Origin: Tritrichomonas foetus
Taxonomy: Eukaryota; Parabasalia; Tritrichomonadida; Tritrichomonadidae
DNA: 16,210 nt
Direction: 5' to 3'
Assembly: GCA_001839685.1 (NCBI GenBank)
Contig: MLAK01001152.1
Span: forward strand, 10,295-26,504
Below are positions 7,875-14,954 of this stretch, piece after piece (position 1 is the first letter of the stretch; every line of letters starts with the position of its first letter). The position numbers and the translations under genes are program-made. The notes below the pieces were generated by a model. It saw nothing but the letters and a program-made list of their open reading frames with translations. It was not told where the DNA came from and ran no database searches.

Positions 7875-8216
7875 AACTATCTATCCTGCTGCAAATAAAC
7901 GATAATTTTTTTTCTTATTATCATTTTACTTCCTTTTTATATCCTCTCAGAGTGATGTTCATGAAACTATTGGAAATTCAATGGTTATCTGTCCGCATAA
8001 GTTTTTTATATGTTTCTGTTTTTATATGGTCAATACTTCTGAATCAAAGACCAAATAATTACTGGAAAAGTTTTGTCGCGATTGTGTATATCAACTTTTT
8101 ATGGTTATATCGAGTTGAAAATTCTGAGGAAAGACCATATAAGTATAGAAAAAGATGATTTGTAAAATTTAAAATTAATTCGAAAAATCGTGAATTTCGG
8201 TATTAATCGCAACCAG
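7875..8216. other. Spacer between PMM and IBD-protein genes, with a possible small ORF
   Basis: A 342-nt AT-rich spacer. It carries TCATTTTACTTCC (7921-7933), an Initiator-like site, followed by a 67-codon open frame from ATG 7955. No Initiator lies close to ATG 8217, so transcription of the downstream gene may start inside or before this small frame. Confidence 0.45.
7955..8158 (+). CDS. Possible small membrane protein, unrecognised
   Basis: A 67-residue open frame from the first ATG. It has two hydrophobic segments (about 12-31, LSVRISFLYVSVFIWSILL, and about 42-53, FVAIVYINFLWL) and a charged tail (RVENSEERPYKYRKR). An Initiator-like TCATT lies about 33 nt before the ATG. I recognise no family. 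AT-rich DNA easily yields hydrophobic chance frames, so this may be untranslated leader of the following gene. Confidence 0.22.
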   Translation: MFMKLLEIQWLSVRISFLYVSVFIWSILLNQRPNNYWKSFVAIVYINFLWLYRVENSEERPYKYRKR

Positions 8217-9530
8217 ATGAACGATAATGTACCAATTGTAAATCCCTCACAGTATGTAATCATGAATCCAGCTCAACCTCAAGACAATATTCCAATTATT
8301 AATTTTGATGCTCCAATCGTCGCTCCAATGCAAGCACCGCTAGAGCTAAACCGTCCAATACATCGTCAATTTGATCCTGAACGAGAATCAAGACAGCCAT
8401 CGATTTTACGCGACTATAAAATATTGCAAAATCAAATCATGGATTCTCACGAATATTCAAGGATTTTTCCATCAGAATTAAAATTTTCGAGACAGACAAG
8501 TGAAACCGGCGGCTTTGCAACGAATTTATTTAATATTCTGAATTGGACTGATGGCGATGCACTCAAAATGCTAAACGTTGGATGTGGCTGGATTACAGAC
8601 GATGAATTTTTTCTCATTAAGAACAGGTTCACCATTGTCACAAATATCAAAAATAATACATTAAATTTTAAGATTCGACAATGCCGTTTCCTTCATTCAA
8701 AAAAAATGCATGAACAGTTCTCATTTTGGAAATCTGAATTATTTACTCGTTACTCAACGCCTGATGATTTAGATGCAATTGACAAACGGCGCTCAACCGA
8801 TGAAGTTCTTTCAATCGACGATGAGCAACTTCCAGCTATGATGATGGTAATTTTAGACTCAGTTCACTTATTTTGTATTGATAAATCTGAAATTCCTGGA
8901 ATTAAAAGCAAAGTCATAAATTTATGGCAAAACATAATCGATCAATCTGGTGTTTTTGCAGTACATAAAACATTTTTTATTAATTGTCTTGTTAAATATT
9001 TAATATCAAATTTCAGATTTACTCAGCAACCAAATAACGAAGAAATTCCAGATGGCACTACTCTTGATTTCGGTCAATATGTTCAAGTTCATAACCTAGA
9101 CTTCAAAAAAACTGTTACACAAATGATAAATTATGTGCTACAGCATGAATTGCCAAATACTGTTACAATAAAAGACTTTTTCTCTTTTTATGCTCATTTT
9201 GGCCCAGAAAATGACATACTTGAAAAGATCCATAAACTTCTATGTTGCTCCCAAGACTTTGGTGGATGGTTTTCACCTGGAATTCAAAAATTTGATTATA
9301 CAAAAACTGTGTCTGGATCATATTCAATAACTAGTGCGAATTGTTTTGTTTTAAAACGAGCAAGAAAATGGACAACTCATATTTACAACTTAATGAATGC
9401 GTCTTCGCTGACTGGCTATTTAATTGATGAAGCAGAAAAGCGATTCTTGACGTGGCACGCTGTTCTTGAGCACATGAATTCACAAATTGAAGCACCGGCT
9501 CACGTGCAAGAAGTTCCGGTTGAAATGTAA
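8217..9530 (+). CDS. Probable initiator-binding-domain (IBP39-like) transcription factor
   Basis: A 437-residue protein. The frame is open upstream to a GTG at 8190, but the first ATG is 8217 and is preferred in a eukaryote. Residues 1-60 are a Pro/Asn/Ile-rich extension. Residues about 85-180 resemble the winged-helix initiator binding domain of parabasalids: FATNLFNILNW, then GCGWITDDEFFLIKNRF, then NNTLNFKIRQCRF and FSFWKSELFT, where the GCGW and NTLN elements are the cues I rely on. The larger C-terminal part (about 200-420) is helical, then has a conserved-looking block GGWFSPG...SGSYSITSANCFVLKRARKWTTHIYNL. IBP39 binds the TCA+1 Initiator and contacts RNA polymerase II through its C-terminal domain; that role is inferred. 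Recognition is from memory of the family pattern only. The hydrophilic composition and lack of membrane segments suit a nuclear protein. Confidence 0.55.
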   Translation: MNDNVPIVNPSQYVIMNPAQPQDNIPIINFDAPIVAPMQAPLELNRPIHRQFDPERESRQPSILRDYKILQNQIMDSHEYSRIFPSELKFSRQTSETGGFATNLFNILNWTDGDALKMLNVGCGWITDDEFFLIKNRFTIVTNIKNNTLNFKIRQCRFLHSKKMHEQFSFWKSELFTRYSTPDDLDAIDKRRSTDEVLSIDDEQLPAMMMVILDSVHLFCIDKSEIPGIKSKVINLWQNIIDQSGVFAVHKTFFINCLVKYLISNFRFTQQPNNEEIPDGTTLDFGQYVQVHNLDFKKTVTQMINYVLQHELPNTVTIKDFFSFYAHFGPENDILEKIHKLLCCSQDFGGWFSPGIQKFDYTKTVSGSYSITSANCFVLKRARKWTTHIYNLMNASSLTGYLIDEAEKRFLTWHAVLEHMNSQIEAPAHVQEVPVEM

Positions 9531-10010
9531 CTTTTCATCTTCTATATTTTTTTCTTGACTCTCCATAATTTTAGTTTGTTTGTAAAAATGATGTTTGCAT
9601 TTTCTCTTATGTTAATTCTCTATGCTAATTCTCTTATGTTAATTCTCTTATGTTAATTCTCTTATGTTAATTCTCTTATGTTAATTCTCTTATGCTAATT
9701 CTCTTTCATTTTTGTTGATCATTTGTTTTATCCTTTGTTTGTAAAACCCTGATATGAATCTCGAAGCAATTTCACATCATAGTCTATTTATAATAAAGAA
9801 ACCTTGACAAATTTTATTTTCGAGTCACTTATTCACAAAAAATATTTTTCGATGATGTTACAATCCAAAAAGATCATTATCAAGAAGGATTCTCGAATAT
9901 ATACATATATAAATAGCAAAACCCAATCATGAAAAAGTGTATAATCATAAATTTACTCAGAAAATAAAACCAGTAACAAAGGCGGATGTAAAATATTAAC
10001 AAATATGTAA
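9531..10010. other. Convergent 3' spacer with minisatellite
   Basis: A 480-nt spacer between the 3' ends of the IBD-protein gene (plus) and the pseudo-GTPase gene (minus). It contains the 14-bp array at 9602-9705 and otherwise AT-rich sequence (for example ATATATACATATATAAAT near 9897). No gene is seen. Confidence 0.6.
9602..9705. repeat. 14-bp minisatellite, 7 copies plus partial
   Basis: Unit TTCTCTTATGTTAA in tandem: copies start at 9602, 9616, 9629, 9643, 9657, 9671 and 9685, with a partial copy at 9699. Copy 2 is 13 bp with GCTAA in place of GTTAA, and copy 7 also carries GCTAA. The array begins about 70 nt after the stop codon of the plus-strand gene. Confidence 0.95.
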
Positions 10011-10607
10011 TTACTGTGGAAATACCGGTCGAAGTGCCTTCTTAAACGATGGATCGTCAAGAAGCAATGACCCTAGTCTGATATTTTTATGAAGCAGGAA
10101 AACTGGATCTGGCGGGTTTGGTATTTCGTTAATAATTGCGGCGATTGTTGTCTTGAATACAAATGAAATATTTGCTGATTCCATATTTTCTATTTTTTGA
10201 ATTCCAAAGCCGCTAGCCTTTCCGAGAGCCGTGAGAGAATTTTCATTCAATTCGCCACAGCAGACGTAGCGGCACTGTGGATTGGAGGCGCGAATATCTC
10301 GATGGAAAACGGAAAGTAAGGATAGCAAGTCGTTTTCAGTTGTTGCGACATAAAAAACAATTGATGCATCACAGCAAAGAAGCTGGGCATCTCCCCTTTG
10401 TCGGACGTCGTCTGGGAGAGCCCACAAATCAATTCTCAAAACAAGGCTGTCTGAAACATAAAGCGGGAATGAATAAACCTTCAAAAAACGAAGCGTTTCA
10501 TTTGGATCGAGCTTAACGCCTGGAACTGATTCGATAAACTTACGTGTTAAGTTTGTGTTTTGACCAATGACAACAACTTTAAGTCCGAAGTGGAAACGAT
10601 TATCCAT
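10011..10607 (-). CDS. Degenerate Ras/Rab-like small GTPase fold (probable pseudo-GTPase)
   Basis: A 198-residue protein from the ATG at 10605-10607. The frame extends to a TTG at 10631, but the Initiator at 10640 and normal ATG use favour 10607. The order of elements follows a small GTPase: beta1 and P-loop position (LKVVVIGQNTNLTRKF, 9-24), then LVLRIDLWALPD at the DxxG position (56-66), CDASIVFYVATTENDLLSLLSVF at the GAxxxxxVYDVTxxxSF position (79-101), CRYVCCGELN at the NKxD position (112-121), and ASGFGIQKIENM at the SAK position. The nucleotide-binding residues are missing: no GxxxxGK[ST], A for G in DxxG, no NKxD. There is no C-terminal prenylation cysteine. It probably does not cycle GTP. 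Trichomonads carry very large Rab/Ras families, so a decayed or repurposed member is plausible. The fold call is inference from pattern. Confidence 0.6.
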   Translation of the reverse strand: MDNRFHFGLKVVVIGQNTNLTRKFIESVPGVKLDPNETLRFLKVYSFPLYVSDSLVLRIDLWALPDDVRQRGDAQLLCCDASIVFYVATTENDLLSLLSVFHRDIRASNPQCRYVCCGELNENSLTALGKASGFGIQKIENMESANISFVFKTTIAAIINEIPNPPDPVFLLHKNIRLGSLLLDDPSFKKALRPVFPQ

Positions 10608-10639
10608 TTCTGTTTTGTTTTTTATCTTCAACTTTTTTC

Positions 10640-10651
10640 AGTGAATACGTT
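10640..10651 (-). promoter_or_regulatory. Initiator with adjacent AACG box for the pseudo-GTPase gene
   Basis: Reading the minus strand, TAACGTATTCACTG: TCACT (10640-10644) fits the Initiator, with AACGT (10647-10651) just upstream, similar to Myb-recognition elements of Trichomonas promoters. The predicted A+1 (10642) is about 35 nt before ATG 10607 and only 11 nt before the TTG at 10631, which supports the ATG start. Confidence 0.5.
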
Positions 10652-10786
10652 AGGAAATTGACATGTGATGTGATGTTTTTTAAAACGTGTCATGAATCGA
10701 TTGAGTGAAGTCAAAAAATTGTTTTATAACATTTCATGATATAAAAAGATCTATAATTATTTTTTATAATATACAAATATATAAAA

Positions 10787-12064
10787 TTATCTCTTTTTCT
10801 GAGTGTGTTTTGGCTTTTTCCTTCTGAAAGTGTGATGCATTACTTTTTTTGGAGCACATATTTTTCTAACTTCTTTCATGATATTGATATCTGTCTGATT
10901 ATTACATAAATTAGCAAACACTGCTAAACTATGATAGGAACTTTCATCATAAGGGCCGCATAATTTCTCTGCTTTAGTTACCACTATCTTGTAGCATGTC
11001 CAATTCTGAATTTTGACATTGGCATTGTTGATGTTTTCTTCCATATCAAAATGTTTATAGATTTCTCGAAATCTATTATTTATTATTTTCCTTCTTTTCA
11101 TCTCCTGGTTGAATGATTGAATCAGTTGATGCTTTTTTTCAGTTGCATTTGGTGGTTGCTTTTTCAACATCATTAGTAGACTTGCAGGAAATACAGAATG
11201 TGCGTTCATCAGAATCCCCAAATCATCATCTTCCTCATTTTCATTAAAATCATGATTTGTTACTGAACCTAATCCAAAGAAATCTGACAATTTGTTCTCC
11301 ATTACGCTTTTATCACCAAATATACAAACATCAGATTTATTAGTTTTATTGGTAATATATTGTACGAAATTTTCAACTGATGAATCTACATTGTTTTCTA
11401 GGAATTTGAAAATATTTGACGTGAACTCATTAGATAAAAATGCATTCATGTTATCATCCCATTTGGCAGCATGAGATGGATCTATCGCGTTTGAAGCAGT
11501 GATAGTAAAAACATCTGGAACATCAATAACTTCACCAACACTACCTGATTCACAAGCTTCGATTACAAAAAATATTTTATTAAACTTTCTTTCGGTTTTC
11601 ATTTTTCCAAAAAGATCTCTTAATTCATTAGCGTACAATTTAGTTCCAGATTCTCTTGGCATTGATAATAATCCAGGTGCTCCGTGATCATTGAAAAAGA
11701 TAAGTAGTGTATCATTTTCTGTTAAGGAAATTCGTTTCCCCACTTGATTATTACCATATAACACTGAATAAAAAACAGGAGCTGTTACATAAGGACCGGA
11801 AAAGTCAATACATTGATCTCCTGGATATACATTTGGTCCGTTTGGTTCATTAATAATTTTACCTGGAAATGGATTCTGTTCGCTATTTAGTAAATCATTA
11901 TAAGAAAATAAAACAATATTCGATTCTGGAATTCCTCTTGATCGTAGTGTATTATACATGTGAAAAGCATCAGCCTGATGTCGATAGTTTTTGAATGAAC
12001 TTGATCCTGCAACAACAATTGCATACGTCTGTGATTTTATTAATATAAGAAAGATCCATATCAT
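10787..12064 (-). CDS. Legumain-like asparaginyl endopeptidase (peptidase family C13)
   Basis: A 425-residue protein. Residues 1-15 (MIWIFLILIKSQTYA) are a hydrophobic N-terminal signal sequence, followed at once by the mature-enzyme start YAIVVAGSSSFKNYRHQADAFHMY typical of legumains. The catalytic dyad is visible: H127 in IFFNDHGAPG and C171 in FFVIEACESGS, then the family SNA after ITA (187-193). The C-terminal region carries four cysteines (C357, C369, C387, C403) spaced as in the legumain prodomain, and ends in a strongly basic tail (RRKKPKHTQKKR). Legumains cleave after Asn in acidic compartments and mature by autoprocessing; in Trichomonas vaginalis they occur in lysosome-like organelles and at the surface. 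A GPI-transamidase (GPI8) identity is less likely because the prodomain cysteines are present and no membrane anchor is. Upstream TCACT (12091-12095) is a good Initiator. Confidence 0.92.
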   Translation of the reverse strand: MIWIFLILIKSQTYAIVVAGSSSFKNYRHQADAFHMYNTLRSRGIPESNIVLFSYNDLLNSEQNPFPGKIINEPNGPNVYPGDQCIDFSGPYVTAPVFYSVLYGNNQVGKRISLTENDTLLIFFNDHGAPGLLSMPRESGTKLYANELRDLFGKMKTERKFNKIFFVIEACESGSVGEVIDVPDVFTITASNAIDPSHAAKWDDNMNAFLSNEFTSNIFKFLENNVDSSVENFVQYITNKTNKSDVCIFGDKSVMENKLSDFFGLGSVTNHDFNENEEDDDLGILMNAHSVFPASLLMMLKKQPPNATEKKHQLIQSFNQEMKRRKIINNRFREIYKHFDMEENINNANVKIQNWTCYKIVVTKAEKLCGPYDESSYHSLAVFANLCNNQTDINIMKEVRKICAPKKVMHHTFRRKKPKHTQKKR

Positions 12065-12231
12065 GAATTTTTAAGAACGGTTTTATTCAAAGTGATTTTC
12101 CAAGTTTCCAATAGAGAACATTCGAAGAGAATAAATAAACAAATAACTAAAATGGATGGGGAATGAAGAAAGGTAAAGCGAATAAAAACAAATAAACAAT
12201 TTATTATATACCAACAAAAAAACATAACAAT
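12065..12231. other. Short spacer between dynein-light-chain-domain and legumain genes
   Basis: A 167-nt spacer holding the 3' flank of the dynein-domain gene and the legumain promoter. Both genes read on the minus strand. The separate Initiator at 12091 suggests independent transcription. Confidence 0.5.
12091..12095 (-). promoter_or_regulatory. Initiator of the legumain gene
   Basis: On the minus strand AAAATCACTTTGAAT contains TCACT, fitting TCAYW, with the predicted A+1 about 29 nt before the ATG. Confidence 0.5.
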
Positions 12232-14244
12232 TTATAAAAATTGGAACAAGTTCAATTTTTCAAAGAATTCTCTGACATTATTTTCGAATACCTTAAAACT
12301 ATTTCTTCCAGACATATTTTGATCAAACTTCACCTTTGATGCCTTTAATTGTTTAACTTGAATTTCATCACCATTCTGAATAAGTCTATTAAGTAATTCT
12401 TCATATTCAGCTTGATGATATTGGTATTCGTTTGTGACAAATGGGAAAATATCTTCAGATGATGGTTCAAATACAAAATCATCTCGAGTAAATTCAAATG
12501 GAATTGTCAATCCTAGCTCAACCAAATGTTTCATGAGATGTTCTTGTTTAATCGGAAATCCATTTTTTTCAGTGAGACATTTTACCATGATTTCTGAATA
12601 GACTTGATGTGTTAATTTCATCTTCAATGCAGGAGCAATTGTAACCAATTCACTAAAATTCCAAATTTGTTGTGATGATAATTTCTTCACAGCATCTAAA
12701 ACAGCTTCTTCAATTTTATGTTCTTCTTCAAGATAAGCAGTTAAAAGATATTCAAGCACAGAATCAAGTTCAGCAATGGCTCTTCCACCAAATCTCAGAA
12801 ATCCACTATTGGAAATTTTTTCAATTCTTTCTGTATAAAATTTTTGCATTCTTCCTGTAGCAAAACGTGAGATAATTGTTTGGGCAGCTTGGCTTGAAAC
12901 TGTTACAGAAATTCCTCCAATCATTTCTTCATTTGATTCAACTTCAGGAAACAAACATGAAGATCCTAATTTGGACATTACTACAAGACAATAAACATAA
13001 TATTGAAGTGCAAAAGTTGGAAGCGGATCATTATAGCCAAGAAATCGTAGAAACAAAGTAACTTTAAGATTACCCTCATCCGATAATTGTTTAGAAGAGC
13101 ATAATAAATCAAACAGAGTTTTTTCAGCTTGCTCCCGATTACCAAAAATATGAAGAAAGGTTTGATGCAAAAATAAAGCAAAATCAATTTTTGTTGAGCT
13201 TATTTGTTCACTCTGTGATAAAGAGACAATATATGTTGCATACACAAAAGATAAAGCATCATCAACCCATGCTCGATCTCGTATGTTCGGTTTATGATCA
13301 GAAGGAAGTGACAAAAAAAGATTTTCAAAACGAGAACGAATATTAAAACTTTCCTGCCCTGTAAATTCGAGATAATGGCAAACATCATCAAGTGAATATA
13401 TAATATCGCCTAATTCTAACTTTTGTCCATTTCTAATTTCCGATTTCATCTTTTGAAGTCTCGAAATTAATTCATTATAAGTAAAACTAAAAACCATTTC
13501 ACTACTTTCATTTTCTGAACTTGTTTGTTTACTTTCTATTCCTAATTGTTTTTCTAAGCTCATTATTTCTTGTTGTAATTGTTTTCTATCGCGAATTTGT
13601 TGATCAATTTTTTGTTGAAGACTGTCAAATTTTGAAATATCTTTTTCATGATTATCTTTCCATCTTTGTTGCTCCTCATTATAGCTTTCTTCGATTGTTG
13701 CTAGTCTTGAATTGCAAAATTCCAAGTCTGTTTTCAAAAATTGTACACGATCTTTATGACATGATAAAATATATTCTCTTTCGTCCCTTTGAACCTCAAT
13801 TAACTTCTGAAAAAGATCCTGGTTCCTTTTCCAGATGCATGCAAACAATCTTCCACGCTCCGCGCATGTCACGGATACTTGTCGAATTAATTCGTTAAAA
13901 GCGACTGAAAACCAGTGTTGCGCATTTGTCACAATATCGAGTGGATTGTCGTGATTTTCTAAATTATCTGCCAAAACGGAGTTTAACCATTCGCCAAGTA
14001 ATTCTACCTCTCGACGTGATGCAGGAGCTCCAGAATGAAAATGAGCTGCACGCCATTTTTTCGTTGCTAAGTTATTCGATGTTTGCGGTCTTTTTATTCC
14101 TTTCGTAGAAGTGTGCGGCGACATTAATCCGACTGCGTTTGCATCAAAAGTGGCTTTTTTCCTCATCGATGAAGAAGGTGTTCGAACATTGTCTTTTCTT
14201 CCATGAGTTGGTGAAAGAGAAGTTTTGGGTCGCTGAGATTTCAT
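12232..14244 (-). CDS. Axonemal dynein light chain domain protein (p28/AXDND1-like), long form
   Basis: A 670-residue protein. Residues 1-70 are a basic Ser/Thr/Pro-rich tail. Residues about 80-240 match the axonemal dynein light chain (p28) domain: an early RREVELLGEWLNSVL, the signature FNELIRQVSVTCAERGRLF (116-134), then a long coiled coil (135-237) with repeated Glu/Gln/Lys heptads. The p28 light chains (about 250 residues) attach to inner-arm dynein heavy chains in flagella. The extra 430 residues are helical and contain no motif I can name. A long protein with this domain is known in animals as AXDND1, so that type of architecture is the closest guess. A flagellar or cytoskeletal role is inferred and fits a trichomonad. 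ATG 14242-14244 is the first in frame, the stop lies in TAAA, and an Initiator is at 14288. Confidence 0.7.
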   Translation of the reverse strand: MKSQRPKTSLSPTHGRKDNVRTPSSSMRKKATFDANAVGLMSPHTSTKGIKRPQTSNNLATKKWRAAHFHSGAPASRREVELLGEWLNSVLADNLENHDNPLDIVTNAQHWFSVAFNELIRQVSVTCAERGRLFACIWKRNQDLFQKLIEVQRDEREYILSCHKDRVQFLKTDLEFCNSRLATIEESYNEEQQRWKDNHEKDISKFDSLQQKIDQQIRDRKQLQQEIMSLEKQLGIESKQTSSENESSEMVFSFTYNELISRLQKMKSEIRNGQKLELGDIIYSLDDVCHYLEFTGQESFNIRSRFENLFLSLPSDHKPNIRDRAWVDDALSFVYATYIVSLSQSEQISSTKIDFALFLHQTFLHIFGNREQAEKTLFDLLCSSKQLSDEGNLKVTLFLRFLGYNDPLPTFALQYYVYCLVVMSKLGSSCLFPEVESNEEMIGGISVTVSSQAAQTIISRFATGRMQKFYTERIEKISNSGFLRFGGRAIAELDSVLEYLLTAYLEEEHKIEEAVLDAVKKLSSQQIWNFSELVTIAPALKMKLTHQVYSEIMVKCLTEKNGFPIKQEHLMKHLVELGLTIPFEFTRDDFVFEPSSEDIFPFVTNEYQYHQAEYEELLNRLIQNGDEIQVKQLKASKVKFDQNMSGRNSFKVFENNVREFFEKLNLFQFL

Positions 14245-14287
14245 GTGGATTTTCGAGTTTTTAAACGTATCGATAGAATTGAGAATA

Positions 14288-14292
14288 AGTGA
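14288..14292 (-). promoter_or_regulatory. Initiator of the dynein light chain domain gene
   Basis: On the minus strand TTATTCACTTATTCTCAATTC contains TCACT followed by a T-rich stretch and a second TCA, close to the full Trichomonas Initiator. The predicted A+1 is about 46 nt before the ATG. Confidence 0.5.
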
Positions 14293-14403
14293 ATAAACTT
14301 TTTAATTGCATATATAGTCGTATTAATAGAATTTCTGACTGTATAAGGTTTATAAAGCTCTAAAACTCGTTAGGATAACAACTTTTTGAAATGAATTCTA
14401 TGA

Positions 14404-14498
14404 GTGAAGTATTTCACCCTTTTACAAAAGGATCTTTCCAGAATTTCGTCGAAAATTTCGGCCATTACGCGAGTAAAATAAGGGCATGTAATATGCCC
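14404..14498. other. Cluster of four short perfect palindromes
   Basis: GTGAA-GTAT-TTCAC (14404-14417), CCTTTT-AC-AAAAGG (14418-14431), CGAAA-A-TTTCG (14450-14460) and GGGCAT-GTAAT-ATGCCC (14482-14498) lie within 95 nt. The first two abut directly. They may be factor-binding sites or RNA hairpins. Their role is unknown. Confidence 0.45.
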
Positions 14499-14539
14499 AA
14501 TTTATACTATTCAGTAAAGAAGAATGATTTTAATAAAGA

Positions 14540-14547
14540 AGAATAAA
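14540..14547 (+). repeat. Left 8-bp target site duplication AGAATAAA
   Basis: AGAATAAA directly abuts the GGCAG end of the MITE and is repeated exactly at 14848-14855. Confidence 0.8.
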
Positions 14548-14847
14548 GGCAGAGATTTATTTTCCTATGAGTTTTGTAAATGTGAAGTGAAAGGTCAAAT
14601 AAAGGTCAAAAGTGGAAAAAACCTAATGGGTAAATGTGATGTGAACTTTGCTGGTTCTTTGGGTCACTTCGACATGGAGGAGGTGCGCCACGTGAACACA
14701 GCGGAGGGAGCGAAGCGATCCGAAGCTGTGGTCACGTGGCAGCACCTCTTCCAATGGCCGAATGAGTCGAAGGGGCCCGCAAAGTCACATCACATTTACC
14801 CATTTTTAGTGTCAAAAAACAAAACTCATAGGAAAAAAAATCCTGCC
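14548..14847. mobile_element. 300-bp non-autonomous foldback MITE
   Basis: Almost the whole 300 bp is an imperfect inverted repeat, flanked by a perfect 8-bp direct repeat. Paired blocks, outside in: 14548-14577 with 14819-14847 (starts GGCAG, contains TTTTCCTATGAGTTTTGT; one indel and one mismatch); 14626-14651 with 14779-14803 (ATGGGTAAATGTGATGTGA; one extra A on the left); 14680-14702 with 14725-14748 (GAGGTGC and GCCACGTGA, one indel and one mismatch). A 22-nt loop lies at 14703-14724. The left arm has about 33 nt more than the right between the first two blocks, including AGGTCAAATAAAGGTCAAA. The core is clearly GC-richer than its surroundings. It has no transposase. An 8-bp duplication is typical of hAT and also of Merlin elements; the GG ends do not settle which. 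Confidence 0.88.
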
Positions 14848-14855
14848 AGAATAAA
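14848..14855 (+). repeat. Right 8-bp target site duplication AGAATAAA
   Basis: Exact copy of 14540-14547, directly abutting the CTGCC end of the MITE. Confidence 0.8.
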
Positions 14856-14944
14856 GTAGATCGACACCACAGTAGTAAAATTGAAGATGGTTAACATATT
14901 ATTTATTAACCATTAATATATGTTAAAAGTTAATGAAGTAGTTT

Positions 14945-14954
14945 TCATATCACA
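14945..14954 (+). promoter_or_regulatory. Initiator candidates of RPS16
   Basis: TCATA (14945-14949) and TCACA (14950-14954) both fit TCAYW and sit in tandem, followed by TTTCTAAATTTTC. They would give a 5'UTR of about 53-58 nt before ATG 15005. Confidence 0.4.

Noticed and set aside
8190..8216. GTG start extending the IBD-like protein by nine residues
   Set aside because: Non-ATG starts are not expected here, and an ATG lies in frame at 8217.
9602..9705. CRISPR-like array
   Set aside because: The copies are directly adjacent with no spacers, in a eukaryotic context. It is a plain minisatellite.
10608..10631. TTG start extending the pseudo-GTPase by eight residues
   Set aside because: It lies only 11 nt after the predicted transcription start. 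ATG 10607 gives a normal leader and puts the first beta strand at the usual place.
10787..12064. GPI8-type transamidase instead of legumain
   Set aside because: The prodomain-like C-terminal cysteines, length and mature N-terminus fit legumain. There is no transmembrane anchor.
14524..14859. 111-codon plus-strand open frame
   Set aside because: It spans the MITE almost exactly, ends just past the right target duplication, and its apparent sequence is produced by the inverted repeat. No family is recognised.
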